Assembly (NCBI GenBank): GCA_024403455.1
Contig: JAKSRR010000022.1
Coordinates: 1-34,001, forward strand
Length of the DNA stretch: 34,001 bases
Direction: 5' to 3'
Source of the DNA: Lachnospiraceae bacterium
GTDB taxonomy: Bacteria > Bacillota > Clostridia > Lachnospirales > Lachnospiraceae
Shown piece after piece: positions 15,475 to 22,621 of this stretch. Position 1 is the stretch's first letter. Each line of letters opens with the position of its first letter. Both the position numbers and the translations under genes were made by a program. The notes under the pieces were generated by a model. The model had not been told where the DNA came from, did no database searches, and worked only from the letters and a program-made list of their open reading frames with translations.

Positions 15475-16143
15475 ATGCTTTCTTTTCTGGCGTCTCTGGA
15501 AAAGGATTCCTCTCCATTATTACAACAGATCGAAGAAGATGCTCTGAAAAATGATGTTCCCATCATCAGACAGGAAACGGGGAGTCTTCTTCGTTTTTTA
15601 ATTGCCCTACATAAACCGGCAAGGATTCTGGAAGTAGGAACAGCAACAGGATACTCTGCGCTAACGATGTGGGATGCTGCGAAAGCAAGAGTGCGGATTG
15701 ATACGATCGAAAAGTATGAGAAACGCATTCCTATAGCCAAAGCGAATTTTGAGGAGGCTGGATGCCTTCTGGATGGCCCCATGGTTCGAAGGAATGGAAT
15801 CTATTTGTATGAGGGGGATGCCACTGAAATCCTGGCTTCTTTAGAAGGCAGCTATGATATGATTTTCATGGATGCAGCAAAAGGACAGTATGGCAACTTC
15901 CTGGAACATGTAACAAGACTTCTAGCACCAGGTGGATTATTAGTCAGTGATAATGTTTTGCAGGAAGGGGATATTCTAGAATCCAGATATGCTGTGTGCA
16001 GGAGAGATCGAACTATACATAGTCGTATGCGTGAATACTTATATGAACTGAAACATTCGGAGATATATGAGACCACGATTTTAAATATTGGAGATGGAAT
16101 GGCGCTCTCGGTAAAAGTGGGAGAAGAAACCATTGAATCATAA
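15475..16143 (+). CDS. trmR: Class I O-methyltransferase, TrmR-like
   Basis: This 222-residue SAM methyltransferase belongs to the YrrM/TrmR family. In Bacillus TrmR methylates 5-hydroxyuridine at tRNA position 34 to 5-methoxyuridine. Key motifs are ILEVGTATGYSALTM (SAM loop), YDMIFMDAAKGQYGNF (metal and substrate site) and LLAPGGLLVSDNVLQEG. The chosen ATG at 15475 follows GGAAGGTGAGAG at proper spacing; an in-frame ATG at 15451 would add eight residues and lacks a good site. The next gene is a U32 protein of the TrhP type, which makes the 5-hydroxyuridine substrate. This adjacency strongly supports the tRNA role over a generic catechol methyltransferase. Confidence 0.85.
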   Translation: MLSFLASLEKDSSPLLQQIEEDALKNDVPIIRQETGSLLRFLIALHKPARILEVGTATGYSALTMWDAAKARVRIDTIEKYEKRIPIAKANFEEAGCLLDGPMVRRNGIYLYEGDATEILASLEGSYDMIFMDAAKGQYGNFLEHVTRLLAPGGLLVSDNVLQEGDILESRYAVCRRDRTIHSRMREYLYELKHSEIYETTILNIGDGMALSVKVGEETIES

Positions 16144-16153
16144 GAGGATGAAT

Positions 16154-17434
16154 ATGAACGAAAGAAGACCAGAGTTATTAATTCCGGCAGGCAGCCTGGA
16201 TGTACTGAAAACAGCGGTGCGTTATGGTGCGGATGCTGTATATATTGGTGGAGAAGTTTTTTCCCTTCGGGCGAAGGCGAAGAATTTCTCTGAGGAAGAG
16301 ATGGCAGAGGGGATTGCCTATGCGCATGCTAGGGGCGTGCGTGTTTTTGTGACCGCAAATATTCTGGCGCATAATGATGATTTAGAGGAAGCGAGAGAAT
16401 ATTTTGGCAGATTGAAAGAGATTAAACCGGATGCGCTGATTATTTCTGATCCAGGGTTATTTACGCTGGCAAAGGAAATCTGTCCAGAAATTGAAATCCA
16501 TATTTCTACCCAGGCAAATAATACGAATTACGAGACGTATCGTTTCTGGGAACGACTGGGGGCAAAGCGTGTGGTATCTGCCCGAGAACTTTCCCTGAAA
16601 GAAATAAAGCAGTTGCGGGAAAAGATTCAGCCAGAAACAGAGATTGAAACTTTTGTACACGGTGCAATGTGTATCTCTTATTCTGGTCGTTGCCTTTTGT
16701 CCAACTTCTTTACAGGAAGAGATGCCAACCAGGGGGCTTGTACACACCCTTGCCGTTGGAAGTATACTGCGAAAGAGGCAGATCCTTTTATGGACGAAGA
16801 AGGCAACTATAGATATGCAGTGGAGGAAGAAAAAAGACCGGGAGAATATTTGCCGGTTTATGAGAACGAGCGAGGTAGCTATATCTTTAACTCCAAAGAC
16901 CTATGTATGTTAGAGTATATTCCGGAATTGATTGATGCGGGAATTGATTCCTTTAAAATAGAAGGCCGAATGAAGACGGCATTATATGTAGCAACCGTGG
17001 CCCGTACTTATCGTAAGGCGATTGATGATTATTTAGAAAGTGAAGAAAAGTATCGTGCAAATATGGAATGGTACAAGGCGGAGATTGCAAAATGTACCTA
17101 CAGACAGTTCTCTACAGGATTTTTCTTTGGTAAACCAACAGAGCAGAATCAGATCTATGATAATAACACTTATGTAAATGACTATATTTATTTAGGAACC
17201 ATAGAGTCATTAACTGGCGAGAAGGCGCGCATTGTTCAGAAGAATAAGTTCTCTGTAGGAGATGTTATAGAAATCATGAAGCCAAATGGTGAGAATATTT
17301 CGGTAACCGTAGAGAAGATGATGAATGAAGAGGGGGAAGCGATAGAGTCCTGTCCTCATTCTAAACAGATTGTAGATTTAGTGCTTTCTACGGTGCCGGA
17401 AGAGGGTGACATCCTTAGAGTAAAAGCGGAATAA
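16154..17434 (+). CDS. U32 family protein, TrhP-like tRNA hydroxylation protein
   Basis: This 426-residue protein belongs to the peptidase U32 family. Family members TrhP/YrrO are required for prephenate-dependent 5-hydroxylation of U34 in tRNA rather than acting as peptidases. The N-terminal barrel begins PELLIPAGSLDVLKTAVRYGADAVYIGG-like. The U32 signature appears as ETFVHGAMCISYSGRCLLS, followed by NQGACTHPCRW, which supplies cluster-type cysteines. The start at 16154 follows AAGAGGATGAAT; ATG codons at 16133 and 16148 are in frame but less well placed. A single U32 gene is present here, whereas Bacillus has yrrN and yrrO. It follows trmR and ends at a strong terminator. Confidence 0.9.
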   Translation: MNERRPELLIPAGSLDVLKTAVRYGADAVYIGGEVFSLRAKAKNFSEEEMAEGIAYAHARGVRVFVTANILAHNDDLEEAREYFGRLKEIKPDALIISDPGLFTLAKEICPEIEIHISTQANNTNYETYRFWERLGAKRVVSARELSLKEIKQLREKIQPETEIETFVHGAMCISYSGRCLLSNFFTGRDANQGACTHPCRWKYTAKEADPFMDEEGNYRYAVEEEKRPGEYLPVYENERGSYIFNSKDLCMLEYIPELIDAGIDSFKIEGRMKTALYVATVARTYRKAIDDYLESEEKYRANMEWYKAEIAKCTYRQFSTGFFFGKPTEQNQIYDNNTYVNDYIYLGTIESLTGEKARIVQKNKFSVGDVIEIMKPNGENISVTVEKMMNEEGEAIESCPHSKQIVDLVLSTVPEEGDILRVKAE

Positions 17435-17435
17435 A

Positions 17436-17461
17436 AAAGGGACTCCTGCGGGAGTCCCTTT
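17436..17461. terminator. Bidirectional terminator after the TrhP-like gene
   Basis: AAAGGGACTCC (17436-17446) pairs perfectly with 17451-17461 across a TGCG loop. On the minus strand the stem is followed by more T than on the plus strand. It separates the converging U32 gene and the 76-residue protein gene. Confidence 0.88.
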
Positions 17462-17483
17462 ACCATTTGTTTAATGATACAAA

Positions 17484-17714
17484 TTATTTCTTCTTGCTGA
17501 AAAGACCTTTGAGACCATTTGCAGCATCGCCAAGCTTATCAGCGGAAAGCTTTGCCTTAACACCATCTACGATGCCATTTACCTGATCTTCGGGAATGTT
17601 CATACCGGTAACTTCCTTTACGGTACCACCAGGATTCTTCTGGAACTTTTCAAGAATCTTAGGATCATTCTTTATTTTGTTTACGATGTCAGTAATAGTT
17701 GCTTTAATATCCAT
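17484..17714 (-). CDS. Conserved small protein of unknown function
   Basis: This 76-residue soluble protein has helices carrying IVNKIKNDPKILEKF, a central KNPGGTVKEVTGMNIPEDQ and a lysine-ended tail GLKGLFSKKK. The first half recalls the leader domains of the Nif11 or NHLP kind, but no cysteine-rich core and no maturation enzyme is present nearby, so a peptide precursor is unlikely. The start ATG follows AAGGAG and an extended -10 promoter lies upstream. It converges on the U32 gene at a shared terminator. Function unknown. Confidence 0.8.
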   Translation of the reverse strand: MDIKATITDIVNKIKNDPKILEKFQKNPGGTVKEVTGMNIPEDQVNGIVDGVKAKLSADKLGDAANGLKGLFSKKK

Positions 17715-17769
17715 TGCTTATATCTCCTTGTGCGTTTTTGCGGCGATACATGCCACTTACGATGGTCTT

Positions 17770-17778
17770 ATTATACCA
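17770..17778 (-). promoter_or_regulatory. Extended -10 promoter of the 76-residue protein gene
   Basis: On the minus strand 17778-17770 reads TGGTATAAT, a perfect extended -10. The -35 region 17 bases upstream (TATACA) matches only partly. It is 56 bases ahead of the start at 17714. Confidence 0.6.
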
Positions 17779-17826
17779 CGAAAGGGGTAGCCTGTATATT
17801 TGGAAAGTGGGGGACGAGGGATTCCC

Positions 17827-17859
17827 TTGACATCATAAAATAACTGATGATACTATACT
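17827..17859 (+). promoter_or_regulatory. Promoter and dyad region of the CxxC protein gene
   Basis: TTGACA at 17827-17832 is a consensus -35. Possible -10 hexamers are GATACT (16-base spacer) or TATACT (21-base spacer). Just downstream CTAATG (17858-17863) and CATTAG (17868-17873) form a 6-4-6 dyad over the likely start site, a candidate repressor site. The leader is then about 95 bases long. Confidence 0.5.
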
Positions 17860-17969
17860 AATGCACTCATTAGCAGATGATTTGTGGGCACCGCGGCAGA
17901 GAGTGGACTCATAGAAAGAGATTGCTTAGAAACTAGGAGTGCGTAAGAAAAAGGACAAGGAGAAGTATT

Positions 17970-18158
17970 ATGGCAACAATTACAAAAGATATGACCATTG
18001 GTGAAATTTTACAGGTAGCTCCCGAAGTAGCACCTAAGTTATTAGAGGTTGGTATGCACTGCCTTGGTTGCCCTTCCGCACAGGGTGAGACCTTAGAGCA
18101 GGCTGCAATGGTACATGGATTTGCTGTAGAAGATGTATTAAAGCAGATCAATGGTTAA
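17970..18158 (+). CDS. DUF1858 / hybrid-cluster-associated redox disulfide protein
   Basis: This 62-residue protein matches the small DUF1858 family, also described as hybrid cluster protein-associated redox disulfide domain. It has [41 protein letters not shown] and a C-terminal helix. The CLGC pair is the conserved CxxC, probably redox active or metal binding. Such proteins accompany hybrid cluster proteins and nitrosative stress systems in anaerobes, but no such partner gene is in the window. The start ATG follows AAGGAGAAGTATT. It stands alone between a promoter with a dyad and a strong terminator. Confidence 0.88.
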   Translation: MATITKDMTIGEILQVAPEVAPKLLEVGMHCLGCPSAQGETLEQAAMVHGFAVEDVLKQING

Positions 18159-18175
18159 TTGAAAACAGTAGGAAG

Positions 18176-18214
18176 CAATAAAAAATGGGTTCATGGAACC
18201 CATTTTTTTATTGC
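18176..18214. terminator. Strong bidirectional terminator
   Basis: The stem GCAATAAAAAATGGGTTC pairs with GAACCCATTTTTTTATTGC around an ATG loop, with a single extra T. T-runs occur on both strands, so it can end both the CxxC gene and the minus-strand membrane protein gene. Confidence 0.92.
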
Positions 18215-18226
18215 AGAAAAACTCGT

Positions 18227-18907
18227 TTAGAACTGGATTATGGCAGCTCCCGTACGCATGGTAACAAAGAATAAGACTAGAGAAACGCCGGTTAAAATAA
18301 GACCAGCAATAGACAGTCCTTTTTTGTTAGAGTTTAATCCCTTTACGCCTAGGAAGATAGCACAGATGGTAATGTAAATACCAAAGGTGAAACCAAACAG
18401 GCCAATGAGGACATCGATGATACCGACAACAAGACAGAAGATAGCGCAGCTTCCATTCTTCTTATTTTTGCTTTCTTCAAAAGCGGCAAGCGCCTGACCA
18501 GTCTGCATCTGCATATTGTACTGATAGGAATCAGGAGTGATCTGTCCCTGTGCGATGGCAGCACTTACATTAATGCTCTGGGCAGACATGTTGCTAACCT
18601 GTTGGAATAAAAGCTGCAAATCATTTTTGTACTCATTCTTTAGTGCAGAAGCGTATAGCTTATTGTCTAAAGGAATGGGCTTTTTTGGATTCTTTAAGTA
18701 TGCATAAACAGTGAGCTTGTTAGGCTCAATGAAATATTCAAAACACTGGATAGCGGTAATCATGCCATCACCTTTTTGAAAATAGTTAGTTTCGAATTTC
18801 TGCTGAAAGTAGAAACCATTGCTACTAAGCCAGCCCTGCACAAGGTTGTTAATCATTTCTGGAGCAACAGAAAAATAGGTCTCAAAAACTGATTTTTCGT
18901 ATTTCAT
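18227..18907 (-). CDS. Membrane protein with DUF4190-like C-terminus
   Basis: This 226-residue protein is not recognised as a whole. The N-terminal 115 residues look soluble and mixed alpha/beta (VAPEMINNLVQGWL, FEYFIEPNKLTVYAYL). A Ser/Gln-rich middle (about 105-145) follows. Residues about 150-220 hold two or three membrane helices with GIYITICAIFLGVKGL and GLSIAGLILTGVSLVLF, a pattern seen in DUF4190-type small membrane modules. Start ATG follows AGAGGTAAGATTT. It is monocistronic between terminators. No function is proposed. Confidence 0.8.
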   Translation of the reverse strand: MKYEKSVFETYFSVAPEMINNLVQGWLSSNGFYFQQKFETNYFQKGDGMITAIQCFEYFIEPNKLTVYAYLKNPKKPIPLDNKLYASALKNEYKNDLQLLFQQVSNMSAQSINVSAAIAQGQITPDSYQYNMQMQTGQALAAFEESKNKKNGSCAIFCLVVGIIDVLIGLFGFTFGIYITICAIFLGVKGLNSNKKGLSIAGLILTGVSLVLFFVTMRTGAAIIQF

Positions 18908-18940
18908 AAATCTTACCTCTAGTCATTTTGCAAAATAAAA

Positions 18941-18964
18941 GGGGTTCGCCATACGGAGAACCCC
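18941..18964 (-). terminator. Intrinsic terminator of the SCP2-like gene
   Basis: On the minus strand GGGGTTC pairs with GAACCCC (18964-18958 with 18947-18941) across a ten-base loop, followed by TTTTATTTTG. It stops transcription before the membrane protein gene. Confidence 0.85.
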
Positions 18965-18980
18965 GAAAATATAATATATA

Positions 18981-19556
18981 TTACTTGGTTGCTTTCTTAG
19001 CAGGAGCCTTCTTAGCAGCAGGAGCAGCCTTAGGAGCTTCCTTCTTAGCGGGAGCAGCAACCTTCTTTGCTTCTTCCTTCTTAGGAGCTTCAGCCTTCTT
19101 AGCAGGAGCAGCAGCCTTGGGAGCTTCCTTCTTAACGGGAGCTTTCTTAGCAGGAGCCTTCTTAACTTCTTCCTTCTTAGCAGCAGGAGCAGCCTTAGGA
19201 GCTTCCTTCTTAGCGGGAGCTTTCTTTGCAGCAGCCTTTACTTCCTTGCCAGCGAGAAGATAGATTGCCTTCTTAGCGGTCTCGCCATCTTTTTCGTATG
19301 CGATCTCAACCTTTTCGATATCGGTAGTACCAGCAAGTGCCTTGCAAAGTGCATCGCCATCAACGATTACCTTTGCATTGTGATCATAATATTCATAGGG
19401 CTGAACATTGATCTTTCCATCTACAAATTCTACATATAAAGCGCCTTCGCCCTTGCCCTTAACATCGAGCTGCATTGCAAAGTGGCTTGCAATTGCGTTT
19501 CCATTAGCCTTCTTGGCAGCCTTCTCAACATTTGCTACGATCTGCTTGTAAGTCAT
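18981..19556 (-). CDS. SCP2-like domain fused to a lysine/alanine-rich H1-like tail
   Basis: The chosen start at 19556 follows GGAGGAAAGAG; an upstream ATG at 19595 lacks a ribosome site. The 191 residues split in two. Residues 1-105 resemble a small SCP2 sterol-transfer-like domain: MTYKQIVANVEKAAKK, HFAMQLDVKGKGEGALYVEF and GKINVQPYEYYDHNAKV. The remainder is a low-complexity tail of repeating KKAPAKKEAPKAA units, like histone H1 and the bacterial AlgP and Hc1 proteins. The tail is strongly basic and would bind nucleic acid or other polyanions. An exact 49-base direct repeat in the tail coding shows recent duplication. Whether the head binds lipid is unknown. Confidence 0.85.
   Translation of the reverse strand: MTYKQIVANVEKAAKKANGNAIASHFAMQLDVKGKGEGALYVEFVDGKINVQPYEYYDHNAKVIVDGDALCKALAGTTDIEKVEIAYEKDGETAKKAIYLLAGKEVKAAAKKAPAKKEAPKAAPAAKKEEVKKAPAKKAPVKKEAPKAAAPAKKAEAPKKEEAKKVAAPAKKEAPKAAPAAKKAPAKKATK
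19007..19220. repeat. Exact 49-base direct repeat within the tail coding region
   Basis: 19007-19055 and 19172-19220 are identical over 49 bases and start 165 bases (55 codons) apart. Shorter copies of the same unit lie between. The repeat encodes part of the KKAPAKK tail. Slippage or recombination here would change the tail length in frame. Confidence 0.85.
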
Positions 19557-19623
19557 CTCTTTCCTCCGTTTGTTTGCAATAATGCACAAAAACAATAATT
19601 AAAGTTCCCAATTCCAACAAAGT

Positions 19624-19653
19624 ATAATATAAAGATTTGTTATAATCTACCAA
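19624..19653 (-). promoter_or_regulatory. Possible promoter of the SCP2-like gene
   Basis: On the minus strand TTGGTA (19653-19648) precedes TATTAT (19629-19624) by 18 bases, with an overlapping TATATT at a 16-base spacer. It lies about 70 bases ahead of the start. The 191-base gap 19557-19747 is very A/T rich and shows no gene or clear terminator for the SGNH hydrolase gene. Confidence 0.35.
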
Positions 19654-19747
19654 CGAATTAACGAAAATTTCTACATGTTTACAGCGGTATTTGTAACAAA
19701 ATCACAATAAATCGCCTATTTTTCTACATTTTTAGCAAAAAAGAGAA

Positions 19748-21028
19748 CTATTTTGTTACCACATGTTCACGCATGAACTGTACCCAGTTGGCATAATATT
19801 CTGGCTTCAAGTGAATACCATCCCAGCTATAGTTTGGATTTACGTAGCCTGTCTCGTCGGCGACGGAAGGATTCATATCCAAATAAAAGATATTGATTCC
19901 ATTGGCCAGGGCTGCAACGCGGCAACTTCTGGAGTCAATGTTATCGTTGTTCAGCGCAGTATTGGCATCCGAAACGGCCTTGGTAACATACATGGTTCCA
20001 AACATGAAGACCGTAGTATCGGGCTGGTAGGAGAGAATCATATCTACCAGAGTTTTATAATGGGTGCCATAGTAGGCAGGGCTTCCGCCGGATAGTTCAT
20101 TGACGCCCACCATGATATAAACTTTTCCAAAAGCTTTGGAGGATAAAATTCTTGCCAGTGTCGTGGTATCTGTGGCGGTGTAGTTTAGCTCTCCAGTGGG
20201 GATATAGCTGATGCTACAGCCACGTTTATAAGCAAATGTTGCATTGCGCAGATTCCCATAAAGATATAGACCTTCCACGCGGGAGTCCCCAATAAATAAA
20301 GCATCGTCAAAGTAAGAATCATCGGTTGCTATGTCATAGTCATAAGTGGTAGTGAGTGGCTTCACACCGGTGTAGTCGTAGGAACCGCAGCGAGGGGTGA
20401 ACACGGGAACGGGAATATACTCCTGCACACCGGGGGCTTTTTCGGTAGGCTCGGGAATAGCTACCATCTCACCATTTACCATCGTAACAGGAGCGGGATC
20501 CTTGGCTAATGCCAGGATGGCATCTTCTGTGTTTCGCAGGGGCTCTCTTTGTACATCTGCTTGGCAGAGCATTACTTCCTGTGTCTCAGCATTTTCATCT
20601 GTAGTGTCTGCATTCGCTGGTTCTTCTGAGGAAGCAGCAGTTTCAGGCGCAGGAGCAACTTCTGTAACAGAACTATATATCGCTTCTGCTGCAAACCGAG
20701 CAGCTTCTTTATTGACGCCTTTTGTTTCGTCATCTTGTAAAAGGGGAGCGGAAGTCTGCATACTGATGTTATCAAAATGAAAATAGTCTGTTTCGTTTCC
20801 AGTCATAGGAAGGGCTTCAGGATCTCCCAGAGCAAGGTCATCTTCGGCAGAAAACAGTGCCGACACAGGCGGGTTTTCTAAGGAAAGTGAAGCATTACTC
20901 TGTCCAAGATACATTTTCAAAAGACCAACTAGAGAGGCACCTATAGAAAGAAGTATAATAAGAAGGAATAAAGGGGCTTCGCTGCATAGACGAATTATGA
21001 AATTTTTGGAAGATTTTTCGCTTCTCAA
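19748..21028 (-). CDS. Membrane-anchored SGNH/GDSL hydrolase
   Basis: This is an extracellular esterase-type protein. Taken from TTG at 21028 (after AAAGGGG with a six-base spacer), it has 426 residues. GTG at 21055 gives 435 but has no good site. A membrane helix spans about 19-41. A long Ala/Glu/Pro-rich linker (about 45-230) leads to an SGNH domain. The nucleophile motif is LFIGDSRVEG (Ser249), block III is VGVNEL (Asn310), and the terminal Asp/His pair is WDGIHL (Asp403, His406). All four hallmark residue positions are accounted for. Such anchored enzymes often deacetylate cell-wall polymers or exopolysaccharide, but the substrate is not shown. It diverges from nth. Confidence 0.9.
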   Translation of the reverse strand: MRSEKSSKNFIIRLCSEAPLFLLIILLSIGASLVGLLKMYLGQSNASLSLENPPVSALFSAEDDLALGDPEALPMTGNETDYFHFDNISMQTSAPLLQDDETKGVNKEAARFAAEAIYSSVTEVAPAPETAASSEEPANADTTDENAETQEVMLCQADVQREPLRNTEDAILALAKDPAPVTMVNGEMVAIPEPTEKAPGVQEYIPVPVFTPRCGSYDYTGVKPLTTTYDYDIATDDSYFDDALFIGDSRVEGLYLYGNLRNATFAYKRGCSISYIPTGELNYTATDTTTLARILSSKAFGKVYIMVGVNELSGGSPAYYGTHYKTLVDMILSYQPDTTVFMFGTMYVTKAVSDANTALNNDNIDSRSCRVAALANGINIFYLDMNPSVADETGYVNPNYSWDGIHLKPEYYANWVQFMREHVVTK

Positions 21029-21172
21029 AATGCACCCCTTTCTGTCATCAGACACTGCTTATCATAGCAGACGCAGGGGTGACTTTCAACAACGTGATAC
21101 AAGGGACAAAAGCCTTGAAGAAATGGTGAGCTTGCTCAAAAGAGGCTTTATGACTCTAAATTAGGAGTGCGT

Positions 21173-21805
21173 ATGGTTAAGAAAAAAACACTGGCAATAT
21201 TAAATCGACTGGATGAGCAATATGGGAAGGAGTATGTGTGTTATTTGAATCATGACTCTGCATGGCAGTTACTGATTGCGACCATATTAAGTGCCCAGTG
21301 TACCGATGCGAGAGTAAATATTGTGACGAAGGATTTGTTCCAGAAATATCCGTCGGTAGAGGCTTTTGCAGGGGCGGACTTAAAAGCGTTGGAGAAGGAT
21401 ATTCACGCCACCGGTTTTTATCATAATAAGGCGAAAAATATCATTGGCTGCTGCCAGCAAATCATGGAAAAGCATAATGGAGAGGTGCCAAGAACATTAG
21501 AAGAATTGACGGCGCTTCCTGGAGTGGGACGAAAAACAGCCAACGTCATTCGGGGAAATATTTATCACGAACCAAGCATCGTCGTTGACACACACGTAAA
21601 ACGAATTTCTAAGAAACTGGGAATTACGAAGGAAGATGATCCAGTGAAGGTGGAGTTTGAATTGATGAAGGAACTGCCAAAGGATCACTGGATTCTTTAC
21701 AACATCCATATCATTACTTTGGGAAGAACTATCTGCAAGGCACCCACGCCAAAATGTCCGGAATGCTTTCTAAAAGACCTGTGCCCTACGGGAAAGAAGA
21801 GCTAG
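21173..21805 (+). CDS. nth: Endonuclease III
   Basis: Nth is a bifunctional DNA glycosylase and AP lyase that removes oxidised pyrimidines. The protein has 210 residues from ATG at 21173, which follows AGGAG; a GTG six bases upstream lies within the ribosome site. The helix-hairpin-helix reads LPGVGRKTANVI with catalytic Lys121, and VVDTHVKRIS carries Asp139. The C-terminal [4Fe-4S] cluster cysteines are Cys188, Cys195, Cys198 and Cys204, in the standard C-x6-C-x2-C-x5-C spacing. It converges with the next minus-strand gene and their stop codons overlap. Confidence 0.96.
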   Translation: MVKKKTLAILNRLDEQYGKEYVCYLNHDSAWQLLIATILSAQCTDARVNIVTKDLFQKYPSVEAFAGADLKALEKDIHATGFYHNKAKNIIGCCQQIMEKHNGEVPRTLEELTALPGVGRKTANVIRGNIYHEPSIVVDTHVKRISKKLGITKEDDPVKVEFELMKELPKDHWILYNIHIITLGRTICKAPTPKCPECFLKDLCPTGKKS

Positions 21806-22416
21806 GTTGTTTCTTGGAAAAGCAAGCCTTCCAAATAGCGGATGATTGGACCAGAAGACAGACCACTAATTTCCTTTGCTTTGGAGAGGAGGCCGGCAAT
21901 TTCATCATCCCGATTCTGCTCTTGGTAGTAATCACCTAAAAGCTCATAGCTTTTTTTAATATCGGAACCACAGTTAATGGCAAAGAGAAGAACTGTTTCC
22001 ATATCTTGGAAGCGTTCTTCTTTTTTTAATTCTACTGCTAGCTTCTGCAGCGTGCGAACTAGCAGTGTGTAGTTGGCATCAAACTCTGACAGAAGCGTAA
22101 TATTGGCAGTACCATAGGTGAGTTTTAAGTCCGTATTGGTGATGCCAGTGAAGTTAACAATCTTCTGGGTGGATAGTTGCTGTAAACTAAGCAGAGCATC
22201 CTTGCCTTCCTCAGAGGAGATGGTCATGTCTGTGATGGAAGAAGGGATGGAAATATAATCCAGATGCTCGATGGATTTCTTCCTAGTGAAGTTCGCTTTT
22301 TTCTCCCGCTCCCAGAACTCGTCCATGGCATGTTCACTTTCTTTATTGGACTTTTTTATGAAGTAGGATAGTACCAAGCAAAAGAGCAGTACAGTTGCTA
22401 AAATAGGGAATTTCAT
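21802..22416 (-). CDS. Membrane-anchored helical protein of unknown function
   Basis: The 204-residue protein has one N-terminal membrane helix (PILATVLLFCLVLSYFI), followed by a charged linker and a helical domain. The last third, LGDYYQEQNRDDEIAGLLSKAKEI, looks like a TPR-type helix pair. It is likely a bitopic protein with the bulk in the cytoplasm. No enzyme motif is visible. The start ATG follows AAAGGAATTATAT. Its stop overlaps that of nth at the palindrome CTAG. Confidence 0.82.
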   Translation of the reverse strand: MKFPILATVLLFCLVLSYFIKKSNKESEHAMDEFWEREKKANFTRKKSIEHLDYISIPSSITDMTISSEEGKDALLSLQQLSTQKIVNFTGITNTDLKLTYGTANITLLSEFDANYTLLVRTLQKLAVELKKEERFQDMETVLLFAINCGSDIKKSYELLGDYYQEQNRDDEIAGLLSKAKEISGLSSGPIIRYLEGLLFQETT

Positions 22417-22478
22417 ATATAATTCCTTTCGGATAAAAGGCTTATTTTTACTTATATTTATATCATTTTGGAGTAAAG

Positions 22479-22589
22479 ATGTTTAACTTTTTTAATAATC
22501 GTAAAAACAGACGTACCGTTGTGGCTGTTCTTGCCATTTTGATGGTTATTGCCATGGTGGTTCCCATGATTGTGTCTTATTTTACCTAA
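22479..22589 (+). CDS. 36-residue single-pass membrane peptide
   Basis: This small ORF starts at ATG after TTTGGAGTAAAG, an excellent ribosome site, and ends with TAA at 22587-22589. The peptide has a basic head (MFNFFNNRKNRRT) and one long hydrophobic helix (VVAVLAILMVIAMVVPMIV) ending SYFT. The positive-inside pattern predicts a single-pass protein with its N-terminus in the cytoplasm. It is 32 bases ahead of the AIR-synthase-like gene and may share its transcript. Function unknown. Confidence 0.72.
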   Translation: MFNFFNNRKNRRTVVAVLAILMVIAMVVPMIVSYFT

Positions 22590-22621
22590 TAAGCATTATA
22601 GCATAATGGGAGTAAATACCA

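Noticed and set aside
15270-15782. Minus-strand ORF of 170 codons
   Set aside because: It spans two plus-strand genes and their start signals and has no recognisable protein pattern.
17484-17714. RiPP precursor peptide
   Set aside because: There is no core peptide, no cysteine or serine-rich tail and no modifying enzyme nearby.
18987-19240. Possible CRISPR-like or satellite repeat array
   Set aside because: The repeats are in-frame codons for the KKAPAKK tail, vary in length and lack unique spacers of constant size.
18928-19263. Plus-strand 111-codon ORF rich in Ala, Gly and Phe
   Set aside because: It is the antisense shadow of the lysine/alanine repeat tail and the terminator of the minus-strand gene, with no sensible ribosome site.
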